From positions 496,001 to 560,000 of the forward strand of contig NC_089246.1 in assembly GCF_000512585.2 (NCBI RefSeq): DNA of 64,000 nt, given 5' to 3'. The position numbers and the translations under genes are program-made. The DNA is from Kwoniella bestiolae CBS 10118 (Eukaryota; Basidiomycota; Tremellomycetes; Tremellales; Cryptococcaceae). Under the pieces are notes generated by a model. It was not told the origin of the DNA, ran no database searches, and was given only the letters and a program-made list of their open reading frames with translations. Within the stretch, counting starts at the first letter, position 1; every line of letters starts with the position of its first letter. Positions 1 through 13,570 of this stretch are shown here, piece by piece.

Positions 1-1616
1 AACAATTTTCGGACGAAGAATATGTCTGTCGAACATTCCCCTCGTCATGGTCGGCAAGCGTCCCATTACATGGTCAGGATAAATGCATGAAGTAACTCAC
101 GCCTTTTCCTATCTCCAACCAACAGCTCAATCTCACTCATCCACCCTTTAACCCACCAAGGCCAAATCTCCGAATATATCGCTCGTCTCTCAAAGTCATC
201 GCTATTGCTTATGGTAATTTGAAAAGTCCCGTCCGAAGCTAATTTGTCCACAACAGTCCTGGAGATAGTGATAGGCGGAGGTGGGATATTTCGAGCTACA
301 ACCATGCACGTCGGAAACGTCAGCTGCATACCCTTCAATTTCACTTTCATCGATCATATGCGAGCTGAACTCACGATAATGATATACATTTTCCCCATCC
401 CACCAAAACTGGATATCATTCCCTGTCAATTCCGCATTCGACAGATCCCACTCTACCACAGTCCGCGATTTGCCATCGATCCATTCCTTCTTTTCTTCGC
501 CGTTCGGCTGTGCTCTGAGGTTATCGTCTGCCAGATCTTTGATCAGCCTCAAGACCGAGGACTGAGCTTCAGGGAAAGGTTTGGGTAATTTCTTTCTGAG
601 TATCTGTTCTATCGAGAAATTTCTGGTTTTATCATTACCCCGTTTATTGTTCTCCGGCACTAAGGGTAATACACCTTCCCACCAGCCTCTCCATCGACCT
701 TGATGGGTGGTCGACGGCATGAGGATCTCGATTCCCTCTGATTGGGATTCCCAGCTGAAGATGATACCTGGTTGGGCGAGGAGGGAAGAGATGCCTGAGA
801 GGCCTTTGGACGGGAGCAGGGATAGGAAGGGTGTTAGGTTTTCGGTGCAGAGATGGGACTCGGGATGAGACAGGAGGAAGTGGGTGGTGTCTGCATAACC
901 TAAAAATGTCAGTAATCGAACACTACAGAGTCCATATTTCACTGAACGATAGCAAGTCTCGACATAATCGCAATGACGGGGACATTATATTTGATGGAGA
1001 GGCAAGACGAAGAAAGGACGGCAGCTCACTCTCGACACGTCTTTTCTGAGGATATATACCCCCAAAATCCCTTACGACGTCCCCCTGATCCTTATCCTTT
1101 CCTCCCAACCCAGCGCAGAATAACCCTCCTAAGGCGTTAGTCACAGCATTCCATCTGTCCTGTACATCGTGACTATCCCTCAACCACCCGCGTATCTCAC
1201 CTCCTCCACCTGACGAGTCGTAGTTCATCAGACCAGCAGAGGAGAAGCGGGTGGAGTCCCATCCCGAGGTGAAGGAGATGGTCAGTTCTGATACGTTGTT
1301 TGTCTCGAGGGGAAGAAGAAGGGAGGGGGGAGTAAGGGAGTGATGCGATTGGGCTGTTCCATGCGGTGTCAGCTTGTAATTCTCAGCTTTGGGAGCGAGC
1401 GTGACTGCAGATGATAGCTGATAGATACGTACGTATCGAGGACGATAGCCTGGGTGAAGAGAAGGTAGTTTCGAACTGGAAAAGCACAGACGTCCTTCCA
1501 TCCGGTAATGGATGCAGAGTCAATGATTCTGAGAAGGCATCTTCGTGGTCATGCTGGCTGACTGCTGCAGCGTAGATTGGAGCGAGGAGAAGTAGTCGTA
1601 ATGAGCTGAGCAGCAT
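1..1616 (-). CDS. GPI16: GPI transamidase subunit PIG-T/Gpi16 (3' end outside window)
   Basis: Non-catalytic subunit of the ER GPI transamidase complex, which swaps a C-terminal signal of precursor proteins for a GPI anchor. The start at 1616 gives a signal peptide (LLSSLRLLLLAPIYAAAVS) followed by the typical PIG-T opening ESLTLHPLPDG and FQFETTF. Further exons carry SGWDSTRF, a GLFCAGLGG segment and, near 150-200, the family's EIWPWWVKGW stretch. Exon 1 ends at about 1433; further introns lie near 1000-900 and 350, and a GTGAGT donor near 105 shows that the coding region continues past base 1. Divergent from the bS21m gene with about 390 bp between them. The family match rests on several conserved blocks in order; exact exon borders are approximate. 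Confidence 0.85.
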
Positions 1617-2010
1617 TGTGGTTATATCCGTCTATGCATAGTACGAAGAGGAAGAGTAGGATAAAAACAAAGCAGACACGGTTAGTGATAGATGTGGATG
1701 TGGGTGTGGATGCCCTCCACCGAGGTAGACATTGGTTGTGCTCAATATTTTGAAGATGGATTTATCCGAATTTATCCCAAATCCAGATTGATCCACGGGT
1801 TATTGTTAACGCTTCAAAAGTGAAAGAAAGTCGAGTTGAGATGTCTGGATAACCTCTGTCAGGTATCGAGATACTCAACAAGATATCGAGTGATCACCTC
1901 GACCTATACCATTTCACTCTCACGAGTATCTCTCACAGAAAGACATCCCAACAGCGGATCCTGAACGACTCATACAACCTCACCCGCTCCATCCAGCCCA
2001 AATCGTCAAA
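1617..2010. promoter_or_regulatory. Divergent intergenic region GPI16 / MRP21
   Basis: About 390 bp between two divergent starts, so it should hold both promoters. It contains a GT-rich stretch (tgtggatgtgggtgtggatg, about 1690-1710) and pyrimidine-rich DNA before the plus-strand ATG. No further gene seen. Confidence 0.5.
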
Positions 2011-2758
2011 ATGTCATTCCTCTTCCGCTCAACCACCACTCTCCGAGCAGCCACCGCTTCCTCCTCTCGTCTCACTCTCCCAGCCCTCTATCAACTCCGA
2101 TACAACTCTACCCTCCCCACCCCCTCTTCTTCCACCCCTTCCGAGCCAGCCGCACCCCCACCACCCAAATCAGGCGAACTATTCACCCCACCCCGGAAAG
2201 ACCCCTCAACTCTAAATGGCTTCTCCAAACTCCGTTTCGATCCCCTAACTACCCCTTCGGGGAAGGGAACAGACGGAGACGGCGAAGCATGGTGGCGTCA
2301 ACTAAGTAAATCCGCATTGGAAGGTTACCCCGCGCATGCTTCCACTGGACGGTCGATCGTACTTCCTAGGGGAGGGGAGTTCGCGACGTCTTATAGGAGG
2401 TTACAGGGGTTGTTGAGGCAGGGGAATATGAAGAAGGAGGCGAGGTTGCAGGAGTATTATGAGAAGCCCTCTGTCAGGAGACGGAGGTTGATTTCTGAGA
2501 GACATAGGAGGAGGTTTAAGGAGATGGTGAGTCTCTTTATATTGGTTGGAGCCGTCAGGTGATGGGTTCTCGACCTCTCATGTTTTATGGTTCATGGTTC
2601 ATGATTTATGCCATGAATTATGATTGGCGGGGCTCAGAGTCGTGTCTTGGAGCACTTGGCTGTCATTTATAGATTGTGAATAAATGCTGACTCGGGTACC
2701 CCTTTCCCAGGTCCGAACCAAGGTGCAACAAGTAATATCGATGAGAAATCGGGGATAA
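2011..2758 (+). CDS. MRP21: Mitochondrial ribosomal protein bS21m
   Basis: Small-subunit mitoribosomal protein of the bacterial S21 family. The N-terminus is Arg/Ser/Thr-rich without acids (SFLFRSTTTLRAATASSSR), as expected for a mitochondrial presequence, followed by a Pro-rich linker. The S21 signature is in the C-terminal third: YYEKPSVRRRRLISERHRRR. One intron is inferred at 2527-2710 (GTGAGT donor, TTTCCCAG acceptor); splicing changes the tail to VRTKVQQVISMRNRG and the stop to 2756-2758. Without splicing the frame would stop at 2562. Predicted length is 185 residues, longer than bacterial S21 because of the presequence and linker. Confidence 0.85.
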
Positions 2759-3239
2759 ATGATATGTTGCACGGAGATTATGAGCTGGAGTCAAGCATAG
2801 AGATAGTGGGATAGTCATTTCTGCGATGGTATTCGAGTAATGCATCACCACTATTACCATGACGATGATATGTGGGGTCGGCCCATGCCACATTTGACAA
2901 ATTGCAAGCCAAAGTAAAGCATTATAGTTCTGTACTAAGCGACTATTCCCCAACATGTCACTTGCATACATCCACGCAATTATCATGATACAGCTACGCA
3001 TATGCCAAAAATGTACAACACAGCTAATCTCTCAGTTCGTATATAAATATGATAAGAGTGTTGATCGTCGTTATACAACTATAAGCCATAAATAAAACAA
3101 GGAACGAAGCTTTATGATAAACAGGTCTCTCCGGTGTACAAGCACGCAAGCGAAGAAATCTTGTTTGTTCTCGATCGAAATGTCCTAAATCTTCCCCTTC
3201 CTTGGACATCCGATACGTCTTCTTGCAGATCGATCCCCC
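2759..3239. other. Convergent 3' intergenic region
   Basis: About 480 bp between two converging genes. AT-rich, presumably 3' UTRs. Only short unsupported reading frames; no gene or repeat recognised. Confidence 0.4.
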
Positions 3240-5220
3240 CTACTCATCCCTCAACTTGATCCTCCCTACACCCCCATCCACATCCCTCTGATCCCCCCTC
3301 TTCTCGGTTCTCCGTCGCTTATCAACCTCATAAGCCCTGAACGTCTCCTGCGCATCCTCACTAATCCTCCAAGATTCCACCGGTATTCCCTGTCTCGCCA
3401 GTTCATCTTTCCAAAGTGGTAGAGTAGGTTCCCAAAGGGGATGAACATTGGTCGGATCGACAGGACACGCCCACACGTTCCTATCTACCTCTCCGTGGAT
3501 GGAGGGCTGCTCCGATCCCTCTCTCATGGATGGTGTGATATCTACGAAACCCAGTATATCTGGGTGAGTCTCACAATATTGCTTGATGAGTGCGTTGAAA
3601 CGGTTGGTCATCCCCACTCGGACTGGGAGGGTACATAGTGGTGGATCGTGTGCGAGAAGTTCTAAGACTGGTGTTTTGACGTTGGGTGAGGACTCGGTAT
3701 TTTTAGGTAGAGAATGGATGGATGAGGTCATGGTATCTGTGGAATTGGCTGTACGTTGCGAGTCGAACAACGTGGATGCGTGAGATGAGTTCGAAGAGGT
3801 TGATCGAGGCGAACTTGGACTTAACATTGTTGAAGTATTATCTGAAAGGGATAATGTCGATACACCGACGTCCAGATCTTCTTCAGGTAAAGTACTACTT
3901 CTAGGTGTAGGTGAGAGAGATAATTTCCTTCGATGTTGTTTGTTTGCCCAAGGGGTCCTTGACCCCCTCTCGTCAGGGATATTATTCATCCGTTCCATTG
4001 CTTTCTGAGCTTTGGAATGATCTTCTTCCAATCTCTCTACGTACTTCTCAGGTATTCGAGGTAAAAGTTCATCCTCGACCAAAGGGGGCAAAGCAGCAGC
4101 TATCAAGACCTTTGAAGCTGGTGGTGTTCTGCGCGTCACGCCTGATCCGCCATCGGTCTGGGGCTGAGATTGACGTTCTCTAATTCGTTTGCCTATTGGT
4201 CCGTTGACGATCTCCCGCTCTAACCAACTTGTATATGCTTTGACAACGCTTTCTACGAAGAGTTCTGGGCCTAATGCTGGGCCCTTTGCGGAGGTCTCGG
4301 TAGCTGTTGCGAGTACGTTGGAGGGTCTTCTGAAGCGCGGCTGACCGTTTGACGAGTCTTCTTCGTCCTCTTGATGATTCTCTATGTTTTCTTTTGTTGA
4401 GGAGCTTGACTGCTGTGAATTGGACGTTGGAGGGAAGGATAGGTGCGATATAGGTTTGTTGGCCAATTGCCATAGATAATTTATTTGCAGATCGACCTGT
4501 GATAAATCGTCAGCTATGGAATTTCGAGACATGGAAGATGAAATAGCTCACATTACCGAAAATCAACATCACCCATCTACCCCCCGAAGGCATATACGCA
4601 TAAGGAGGAGGAGCCAACAATCCATTAATGATAGGTAATAAGTCTTTTGAGACTTGCTTGATAGAGTTGGGGTTGTTCAGACCCTACGAATAGACCATAT
4701 CGTCAGCTCAGATTTTACACTTTGAATAAGAAGGAAAGCTAACCTTTGCGGAAGACCCCTTGAACGTCTGTACCCTCACACTATCCTCTCTTAGCAACTT
4801 GAACGGTCCCACAAAACTATCCCCATAGACATACAGCGATGGACCAGAGGAATATCCATTGGAGGGATTAGATGAAGATGGCGAAGATGTATGAGAATGT
4901 CCAGAGGTCAATGCATTTCCATAGCTGCTGTTATTGAATCCTTTCGAGCTGGGGGAGGTGATACCGGTAAAATGATTTCTCCCGGAATGACTTGAAGGTA
5001 AAGAAGAGGAATGTGACCATGGTGATCTCGAGTTGTAATTTGATCTATTGGGTGCGGAGTATGGTCGACTGGAAGAAGGAGGAGTGGCTGGTGGGTTGCT
5101 GGAGTTTCGTGAAGAGGAAGAAGCGGAAGATGGAGATGGGTTGGATCTGTTTCGCAAGTGTGGTGGGACGTATACGCCCTTGGAGGAGGATGGCGTGGTG
5201 GTGGATGTTGTTGATGTCAT
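3240..5220 (-). CDS. SGNH-hydrolase-like fungal protein with N-terminal YVPPHLR motif
   Basis: Three exons: 5220-4744, 4683-4552 and 4496-3240, all joined in phase 0; 621 residues. The N-terminus carries GVYVPPHLRNR (about residues 11-21), a short motif familiar from Ded1/DDX3 helicases, then about 110 residues of Ser/Asn/Pro-rich sequence. A GDSL-like block follows, YVYGDSFVGPF with Ser about 135, then VMLIFGNVDLQ (about 196-206), placed like SGNH block III. Near the C-terminus VDPTNVHPLW (Asp about 550, His about 555) could give the remaining catalytic residues. Between them is a long Ser-rich stretch of low complexity. I infer an SGNH fold; the substrate is unknown. The frame stays open upstream to 5274 but without an ATG; short upstream ATGs out of frame precede the chosen start. 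Confidence 0.7.
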
Positions 5221-5733
5221 TGCGGTTATTTGTGTTTGTGCTGTATCATTGATGCATTCGAGTGTAGTCGACAATGGTCGTAGATATGTGATATACAGTT
5301 GTAAGATGCAAAGGCAGAAGCAGGAGAGGAGGAAGGTGTGGTAACAGGGTTGTATTTACGAACATGGGCCAAGCTTGCAACTACTAGCACCAGTTGTTAC
5401 GGAGATTCCTTTGAATTCCATTCCTTTAATTCGCCACCCGACAGTCATTTGGCTTCCTAGTATCCGGTTGTTCTAAAAGAGGGGGACCAAATAAATATAA
5501 ACAGATGCTCGTCAATAGTAAAGCTAGGACGCGTTGAATCAACGCATTTGCATGTCCACAGAGTGTCAACAACAATTAGTGCTACACCATGAATCATCAT
5601 ATTGTAGTTGATCGGTAGACCACACCCATATACTCATCATCCATATACCCAGGCTCATCACATAGCAGAGCCACATTGAGGGAGGGTATCATCAATAAGG
5701 AAGGAAGAAGGAATTGTCAGAGATAGATCAACA
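5221..5733. promoter_or_regulatory. Divergent intergenic region SGNH-like gene / STU2
   Basis: About 510 bp between divergent starts. On the minus strand it includes short upstream ATGs (for example one giving a seven-codon frame ending in TAA around 5220-5245) ahead of the SGNH-like ORF. No other gene seen. Confidence 0.4.
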
Positions 5734-8700
5734 ATGGACGGAGAACCACCTCAGGAAGAAGATTTCTCTCAAATCCCTCTGGTAGAGCGAAGTCAGCACA
5801 AGGTGTGTACCAGCGTAGCTCAAGAAATTTACCTCGTCTATACATCAGTCGGATAGCTGACGACTGATACTCTTTGCACGCACGTATCAGAACTGGAAAG
5901 CAAGATTATCAGCCTACACCGACGTTATAGCCAAATCAGCCAAGACGGCTTCAGATACCGATCCTTTCTTTAGACCTTTCTTGTCGGACGGGGGATTATT
6001 GTGAGTCAGCTTGCTTTCTCATAACTTCATGCGAAGACGTCGTCTAGCATGGTGTTGAAAACATAGCTGACTACTCTATATATTTGATTTGGGACAGGAA
6101 AAAATGGTGTCTAGATTCAAATGTAGTAGCGCAGGAGAAAGGTATAGAGGCCGTTTTGGCTATCGTACAGTATAGTGGAGAGACGAGCGCGAAGTAAGCT
6201 GAAGGTTTAGTTTCTTACGACGTAGTCAACTTATGTTCCCTTTTGTGGTATAGGATACGGCCAGAGGTCGTCCCCGCTATAGTGGACAAGGCATTAGGAT
6301 CCGCTCGAGCAGGTACGAAGAAGAAGGGTATAGATCTGTGTGCGATGTTTGTGGAAGTTGAAAATGGTGGGGAAGGAGTCATTGTACGTCTAGCTACACC
6401 ACTGAAGACGAACTTCAGCTTTTAGCTTATGATATCGTGATGTCTGTAGGAAGACGTCATGGCAGGTCTCAATGCCAAATTACCGAAAGCTGTAGCTGGC
6501 TCAGTGACATGTATAAAGGAGATAATAGAGTAAGTTGGGTAATGTTCATCTGCTGACCTTTCTCAGCTAACATTGTCAATCTCTTCAGGACATTCGGCGT
6601 ACCAGCACTAGGCAACATCAAACCCCTTCTCAAATCCTTATCCAAAATATTCGGACATTCAGATAAAAACGTACGAGCAGAAGGAACGACTCTTACACTA
6701 GTATTATATACATACCTTGGACCGGCTCTACTTCCAGCTTTAGCAGATCTCAAACCCGTACAAATGAGCGAACTGCAGAAATCGTTCGATTCCATGGATG
6801 CGGAAGGGAAAGGAGCAGGCACAGGCAAGGCTACTAGATACACCAGGAAGGTTCAGCGAGATAGAGAAGCCGCCGAAGCGTCTGGAGGAGCCGACGAGGA
6901 AATAGAAGGAGGTGAAGAGGAGGTTGCAGCTCCGATAGATCCGAAATCGCTGTTAGATCCTGTGGATGTGTTGGCCCTGTTCCCTTCTGATCTGATGGAT
7001 AGACTAGCCTCATCAAAGTGGAAAGATCGTTTAGAATCTTTGGAAGAATGTACGAAAGTTTTGGTTCAACCTCAGAATGCTAGTATATCAGACTCCAACG
7101 TGGATTCTTATGGTCCTTTGGCGCAGACGCTGGGAACGAAATGTAAATCAGATGCCAATATCAATGTGGTAATAGAAGCTTCGAAAGTTATTGAAGGGAT
7201 CGCTAAGGGTATGGGAAGACCTTTTGGGAGACATAGAGGAGTCATCATGCCTGGTATGATGGATAGGTTGAAAGAGAGGAAAGTGAATGTGACGGATGCG
7301 TTGGGTAGAGCTTTAGATGCCATCTTCTCAACGGTGAGTATTGTCATCCCCGCTGTAGTGATATTCAAATGATATGCTGATTATAGACATACCCCCTGAT
7401 TTTCTCAGACAACGTTCTCAGATATAGTAGAAGATGTGCTTAATAACCTCAAATCCAAGAACCCCCAAGTCAAAGAAGGAACACTCAAGTTCTTACTCCG
7501 TTCACTGCAGACTACTACTGAAGCACCAGGTAAAGATCAGATCAAACCTATTGCCGAAACGTTAGTAGTTTTATTAGGAGATAGTGCCGAACCTGTACGG
7601 ACCAACGCTGCAGAATGTCTGGGAACAATGATGAAGATATTGGGAGAAAGAGTGTTCAACCCTTTCATTGAAGGTGTCGGGGAACTGCAGATGGCTAAAG
7701 TGAAAGATGCGTTCGGGAGGGCGGAAATCAAATACAAAGCTGGTGGGGCTGCCATGCCGGCGGTGAAAGTTGGAGGTGCACCTAAACCCCCTGGAACGGT
7801 GAAAAAGGCGAGTATTCCTTGATCATCTATATCGCGTCTTGTAGGGTGGTACTAAAACTCGTTGCAGGCACCACCCAAACCTGCTGCTTCTGGTTCCCCG
7901 CCCATCAAGGCATCTGGAAAGTTCAATACAGATGAACTACTGGATGACTTCTCGGCTCCCCCAGCGAAGGCGCCGCCAGCTCGATTTGCTAGACCTGGAG
8001 TGAGCTTTATTTTGTTTACTAATAATGTGAAGCTGACTTCTATCGCAGGCCGCAAAACCAGCACCCTCAGCCTCTGCACCTCCTGCATCACCTAAACCAC
8101 CCTCAACCTCCACTATCAAAAGACCCCCTCCGTCAGCAGCAGCCGGCCCTTCAAAACCTGCAGCCAAACCTGCAGCCAAACCACCCGCGGCAGCCTCATC
8201 GTCCAAAGCTGGTCCGTCGAAAACACTGGCAACATCACCTTCGGAACCTGTCAAATACCGTTATTCACCTGAAGAAGCAGCTGCGATAGCGTCAGATGTG
8301 ATTCCGGCAGATTACCACGTCAAACTGGCTGATGGCGCTTGGAAGGTGCGGTTGGAAGCTGCTGAAGAGATGGTCAAGTGGGTTGGTGAGGAAGATGGAG
8401 CTGGGAAGGTGGACTGCGAAGTCATGATGCGGTTCTTGGGTAAGACTCCGGGATGGGGTGAGAAGAACTTCCAGGTGAGTCAGCTGTCACTTCCTCTATC
8501 TTGATTGTCAGATTAAGCTGACCGCGTCGGGTCGGATGCACAATCAAAAACAGGTCTCAGGAAAATTGTACCAAGTAATGGGGATCATGGCTGAGAAATC
8601 GCCATCATTTGGAAAACCCGCTGCCGCGCTGGTAATAGGACATCTGACGGATAAATTGGGTGATATGAAATTGAAGAAACCTGCTGGAGATACTTTGACT

Positions 8701-11700
8701 ACTTTTGCTGAAAAGACTTCTTTGGCTTTCGTGCTTGCTCAAGGTGAGCTAGATTCAGGCAAACCCAAGTGCCTTGTTAGTGAGCTGATCATGTTATCGA
8801 GTTTAGGGTATGAACCGATGACGAAGCAGAAAGCACCAAAAGCTCAAGCGGATGCGTTGACCTGGATTAAACAGCAGTTGATCGATTTTGGAATTGCCGG
8901 AATACCGTTGAGGGATTTGATTGGATTTGTGAAGAATGCTCTTGGATCTCCCAACGCTTTGGTCAGGAAGAGTGCTACAGAGGTATTGGTGACTGTGAGG
9001 ATAGCAGTCGGTGCAGGTCAGTCGCGCGATTCTCCTTGTTCATGGCATCCAACTGATCTCATTTTCCTTAGATATATCTGGCTTCTTGGAAGATCTCAAT
9101 CCCCAATTACTAAACACAATCAACTCGGAATTCGAGAAAGTGTCCTCGTCCACACCTCCGGAACCTACCAAGACGCAAGCAGATCTACAAGAATCTACCC
9201 AATCTGAAGCGGGTGGAGCAGGAAAGGCAGGTAAAGGTGGTGCGGATCCACTGGACGATCTGATACCCCGACAGGATTTGGATAAATTGGTAGCATCGAC
9301 ATCGGTCATACAGGATGCGAAGAGTGATGCGTGGAAGACTAGAAAAGAGGCATTCGAGGCGCTCAATGCTGTGTTGGAGGTCAAGAGTAATAACAGGTTG
9401 AAACCTAACATGGGTGAGTTGGTTATTGGTATAACGTTTGAGCCAGGCTGATACATCTTGTATTCCAGGTGAAATCGGAGGCGTCCTCAAGAAAGCAATG
9501 GCGGATACCAACTTATCAGTTAAGATGCTTGCTCTCAGTATCATCTCCAAAATCGCCACCGGTATGGGTCAACCGTTCGACAAGTACCACAAATTGCTGG
9601 TGGCACCTGTTGCCAGTGTCTGTGCGGATCAGAAGGCGCCTACTCGATCGGCCGCTTTAGCTACTTTGAGCGCCATGGCTGACGCTACCGGCGGACTCGA
9701 TCATATGTTCTCAGGACTAGGCTCAAGTCTAGAATCTACCAATCCAGTGCTTAGAGCTACAGTACTTGGTTGGCTCGCTGCTCGAATCAAGGAGGAGCCA
9801 CCCTCCCCTAATGCCGACTTGTCACCTCTCGCCGGACCAATCATCACTTGTCTGGAAGACCGGAATGGAGATGTCAGGAAAGGGGCTACAGCGGTATTAC
9901 CGTTTGTCGTAGCCAGCGCAGGGTTCGACTTTGTCATGGATCAAACGTCAAAACTAAAGCCTGCTTCCAAAGCTACCATCGTTCCTCTGATCAGCAATGC
10001 TCGATCGAGTGTCCCTACGTCATCTTCAGCTCCCGCCCCAAAAGCTACCACCGCAGCGCCTTCAAGGGGCGCTGCTACTCCAGTCGCCTCACGAGTGGCC
10101 AAGTCATCAGCTGCTCTACGGTCCGCTCCCGGATCTCCCGCTCCTTCAGCTGTACCATCTTTACCGAAACCATCAGCTGTTCCCGCTCGATCAATGGCTA
10201 TGAAAGCTTTATCTTCCGTTCCCTCTTCTAGACCTATGTCATCCCTCTCACAGGGGGACGACCGACCTTCCGGCTTACCTAAATCGCGCATGGCTCTACC
10301 TCGACCTGCATCCTCAGCTTCTCATGCGCCATCGATAGCATCATCCTCTGCTGCTGCTTTCTCCAAAGTAATCCCTTTCATCCATCACGACCCTGCACCA
10401 CGTACCACCCGTCTCAAGAGAGATGCCACTAGATGGGTACTGGACCCTTCGCCCAAGGCATCATCCGATCTCAGCGAATACCTCCAACATCAGATAGAAC
10501 CTCAGATATCACCTGAGCTATTCTCATTACTGTTCAGTAAAGACCATAGGGTGGAGGAAGATTATATGGCAGGTTTATCGACGATGTCAGATTTCTACGA
10601 TGTCAACGCTGCGTCGTCCTTTGGGTTAGAGGACGATGAGGTACAAGGCATACAATTAGCAAATGTCGATCTGGCGTTGAAATATGCTGCGTTGAAGCTG
10701 TTGGGGAATAACACACAGCTGGCGAATAGATGTTTGGAATTGATGAGTAATATAGTGGAGTTGATGCCTAGGTATAATGAGAGGTTTTCAGATGGAGAGG
10801 CGAAGTTGTTCGTTCCTGCTTTGGTGTTCAAAGTAAGCCATGTTTCGCTGCTTGTTTTGCAGATTTTGAGCTGACATGATGTTCTGTTGATAGCTCGGAG
10901 ATGCCAAGTTCGGACCCAAACTCGCACCGATATTTGAGTCGCTGGATAAAGTCATTGCTGGTTCTCAGGTCGTAGCGTTGTTGGTGCAATATGGCCTCGA
11001 AGATAAATCGGCAGGAAAGACCTGTAAGAACGAGTCGCTTGCTCTCATTGAAAAGGCCTATAAGAAACGTGGGTCGATCTTAAGGACAAGAGAGGATAGA
11101 GGGTTCTATGAAACTATTGCGAAGTGTATTAGTGATAGTGGGACGAGGAATGCTGCTTTGAGTGTTATGGCGTGAGTGCCAGTTTCCCCTAAGTGGATGG
11201 ACCGGTAGCTGATAAAGTCGCGAATGAATAGTCTGCTTCAGTTACAAGGTGAATCAAAGAGCTTGGCAGCAGTCATCGAAGCGATGCCGAACTCGTCGAA
11301 GGATATGCTCGCCAATCGAAGATCAACCATGGCTGCTAGTAGATCTGGTATACCGAACCCCTTAGTAGCAAAGGTTTCACACGACTCGATACCGGAAAGT
11401 TCACCCAGACTGAAACGACCAACCGGTCTTGCTAGTCCACGTGTGAACCACTTGCCCCGAGAAACCGCCAGTGATTCACCCAGAGGAGCACCTTCACCCG
11501 CTTCGAGATTACCTAGATCTGGAACCGATTCTCCCTCTCATAACCGGGCTATCCCTGCTCCATCTGGATTACCTAGACCTGCTGGTATACCTGCACCCGC
11601 ACAGATACCTTCAGCAGCTACTTCACGACTTGCAAGACCTGCTGGCGATGTGTTTGGTGCACCGAATGGTCGATCTGCAGCATTGCAACCTCTCGCTAGA

Positions 11701-13570
11701 CCCCCACCACCTCGGTCCAGTGGGCCGGATGTGATCAAAGCTATCAACGAGATACGGCACGATGATCTCGATAGATGCGTGGATGCCCTCAAGGTCATAC
11801 AGCATATGCTCACTTCGACACCAGAACTATTCATCGATAATGTCGAGACTCTCTCTGATACGTTAATGGACGAGATGGAATTCGCCTTCACCCCTCCAGA
11901 GAACTTACACGAACCGAAGTATTTCAGAGTGGTCAAGCATCTCATACAGAGTTTCTCGGGATTATCATCCAACCAGGATTTAATGAAGCGATTATCGTAC
12001 ACTCAGCTTTATAGCGTATTGAATTGTCTTTCCTTACGCTTGGTCCAGGCAGATAAATTAGGAGGAAGTATACAAGACATGTCAAGATTCTTCAACCTAG
12101 TTTTAGTCCAATGTCTCTCCACCCCCGATAGGCTACTGGTATTTAAAGTAATGTTCAAACTCCTCTTGGACCTGACACAAAATTTCTCGGTCGAACGGAT
12201 CAAACCCGATAATGAGCGGGCCAACCACCCCGATCTGGTTATCAAGTGCCTTTGGAAACGATGTAAGATCCTGGATGACGATTTTAGGTCGAACAGGTTG
12301 AAGCCTGGTCCACTCCTTGCTGTCTTGGAGGAATTCTTACAAGGTGTTGGACCGTCCGAGTATAGACGGAGAGCGGCTGAGGGGATCGCATTGGGTGATA
12401 TGCCGTTGAGGACTGTTAAGACTATTATACAGAAGATGCTTGGTGAGTCTTGCTACTTTTCCTACTTTCTTACGAATTCCTGCGGTAAGCTAGGTGCGCT
12501 AACGACAATATATGATGTAGTATACACCCAGGAAGCCGGATTGGAAGTATATGATATACTGCTGAATCAGTTCGGTGATGACGCTGCTTCCACTATCGTA
12601 TACACTTATGTCTTTAGATTAGGTGAGCTGCCCTGGTCCCCGGGAACATAGGAGGAAGCTGACTTTCAGTATGATTGTTTAGCTGGAAGAGAGACTGCCA
12701 AGCCAGCTAAAACACCTCTGACGTCTGTCTCTGAACATGATCGACCGACCTCAGCTGCCAGTCAGCATACAGCCACTTCCTTACGCTCGGAACGCCCTTC
12801 ATCTTCCACTACGCCGACGTTGGAGAATGCACTTGCGGTGGAACGGGAGGAGACAGAAGCTGAGAGGTTGGTCAAGAACTTGCGGAGCGAGAACCAAGCT
12901 AAGGTGAGTGAGCTTGAACCCTCTGCACGAAGTAGTCAATGGAAAGAGATGAGATGAGATGAACAAAGTGCTAATTTGACTATTGCATGGATAGAGCTTG
13001 GACGGATTATACGCTTTCATTAAATCCCGACCTGATGCCGAGGATGAGGTCAACGCCGCTATTGCTGCTCACTTGACGCCTACATTCCAGACCTATGTGA
13101 GGAGGATGATTGAGCAGAGAAAGAACAATGATAATCCTTGTGAGTGGTCTCGTTTGGTCGACACCTGTTGTACATAGCTACATTGCACTCTCATACTGAC
13201 TGCATGTGCAGCTCCCATCCGAGGCGGAGTGACCTCGCCCATCCGATCACCCTCCCGACCCGAATCAATGCCTCCCTCCCTGAAACCCTTGCCCAACGCC
13301 TCTCGTAAATCCATTGGTGGACCCCGACCCTCCAGTCTAGCAATCAACGTAGATAAGAACCTACCGTTAGATGACCAGTTGGCGCAGTACAAGAACCTGT
13401 TCAGGAACCAAGCGTCCCTTAATCACTCGAATAGTAATAGTAGGGATGGAAGTAGTAGTCCGCCTCCTGCTTTGGGGGACGGGAAGGAGAACGAAGAGGT
13501 GGTTGGTGAGATACCGGTCCAGGGGTTGGATAATGGTATAAGAGCTCCGAGGGCTAGTGATGTAGATTAG
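5734..13570 (+). CDS. STU2: XMAP215/Stu2/ch-TOG family microtubule polymerase with multiple TOG domains
   Basis: Large TOG-array protein of roughly 2,200 residues, split by about 18 short introns (the first at 5803-5890). It begins MDGEPPQEEDFSQIPL and runs straight into TOG1 (NWKARLSAYTDVI). HEAT-repeat TOG arrays follow: TOG2 (LMDRLASSKWKDRLESLEE), TOG3 (DGAWKVRLEAAEEMVKW), TOG4 (DAKSDAWKTRKEAFEALNAV), a fifth after RDATRWVLDPSP, and a C-terminal helical block (INEIRHDDLDRCVDALKVI) before a Ser/Pro-rich tail. Linkers rich in Lys, Ala, Ser and Pro lie between them, as expected for lattice-binding segments. By family knowledge it binds tubulin and speeds plus-end growth at spindle poles, kinetochores and cytoplasmic microtubules. 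A SRSGIPNP motif (about 11338-11361) fits an SxIP EB1-binding site. The architecture resembles metazoan ch-TOG more than the two-TOG yeast forms. Confidence 0.93.
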
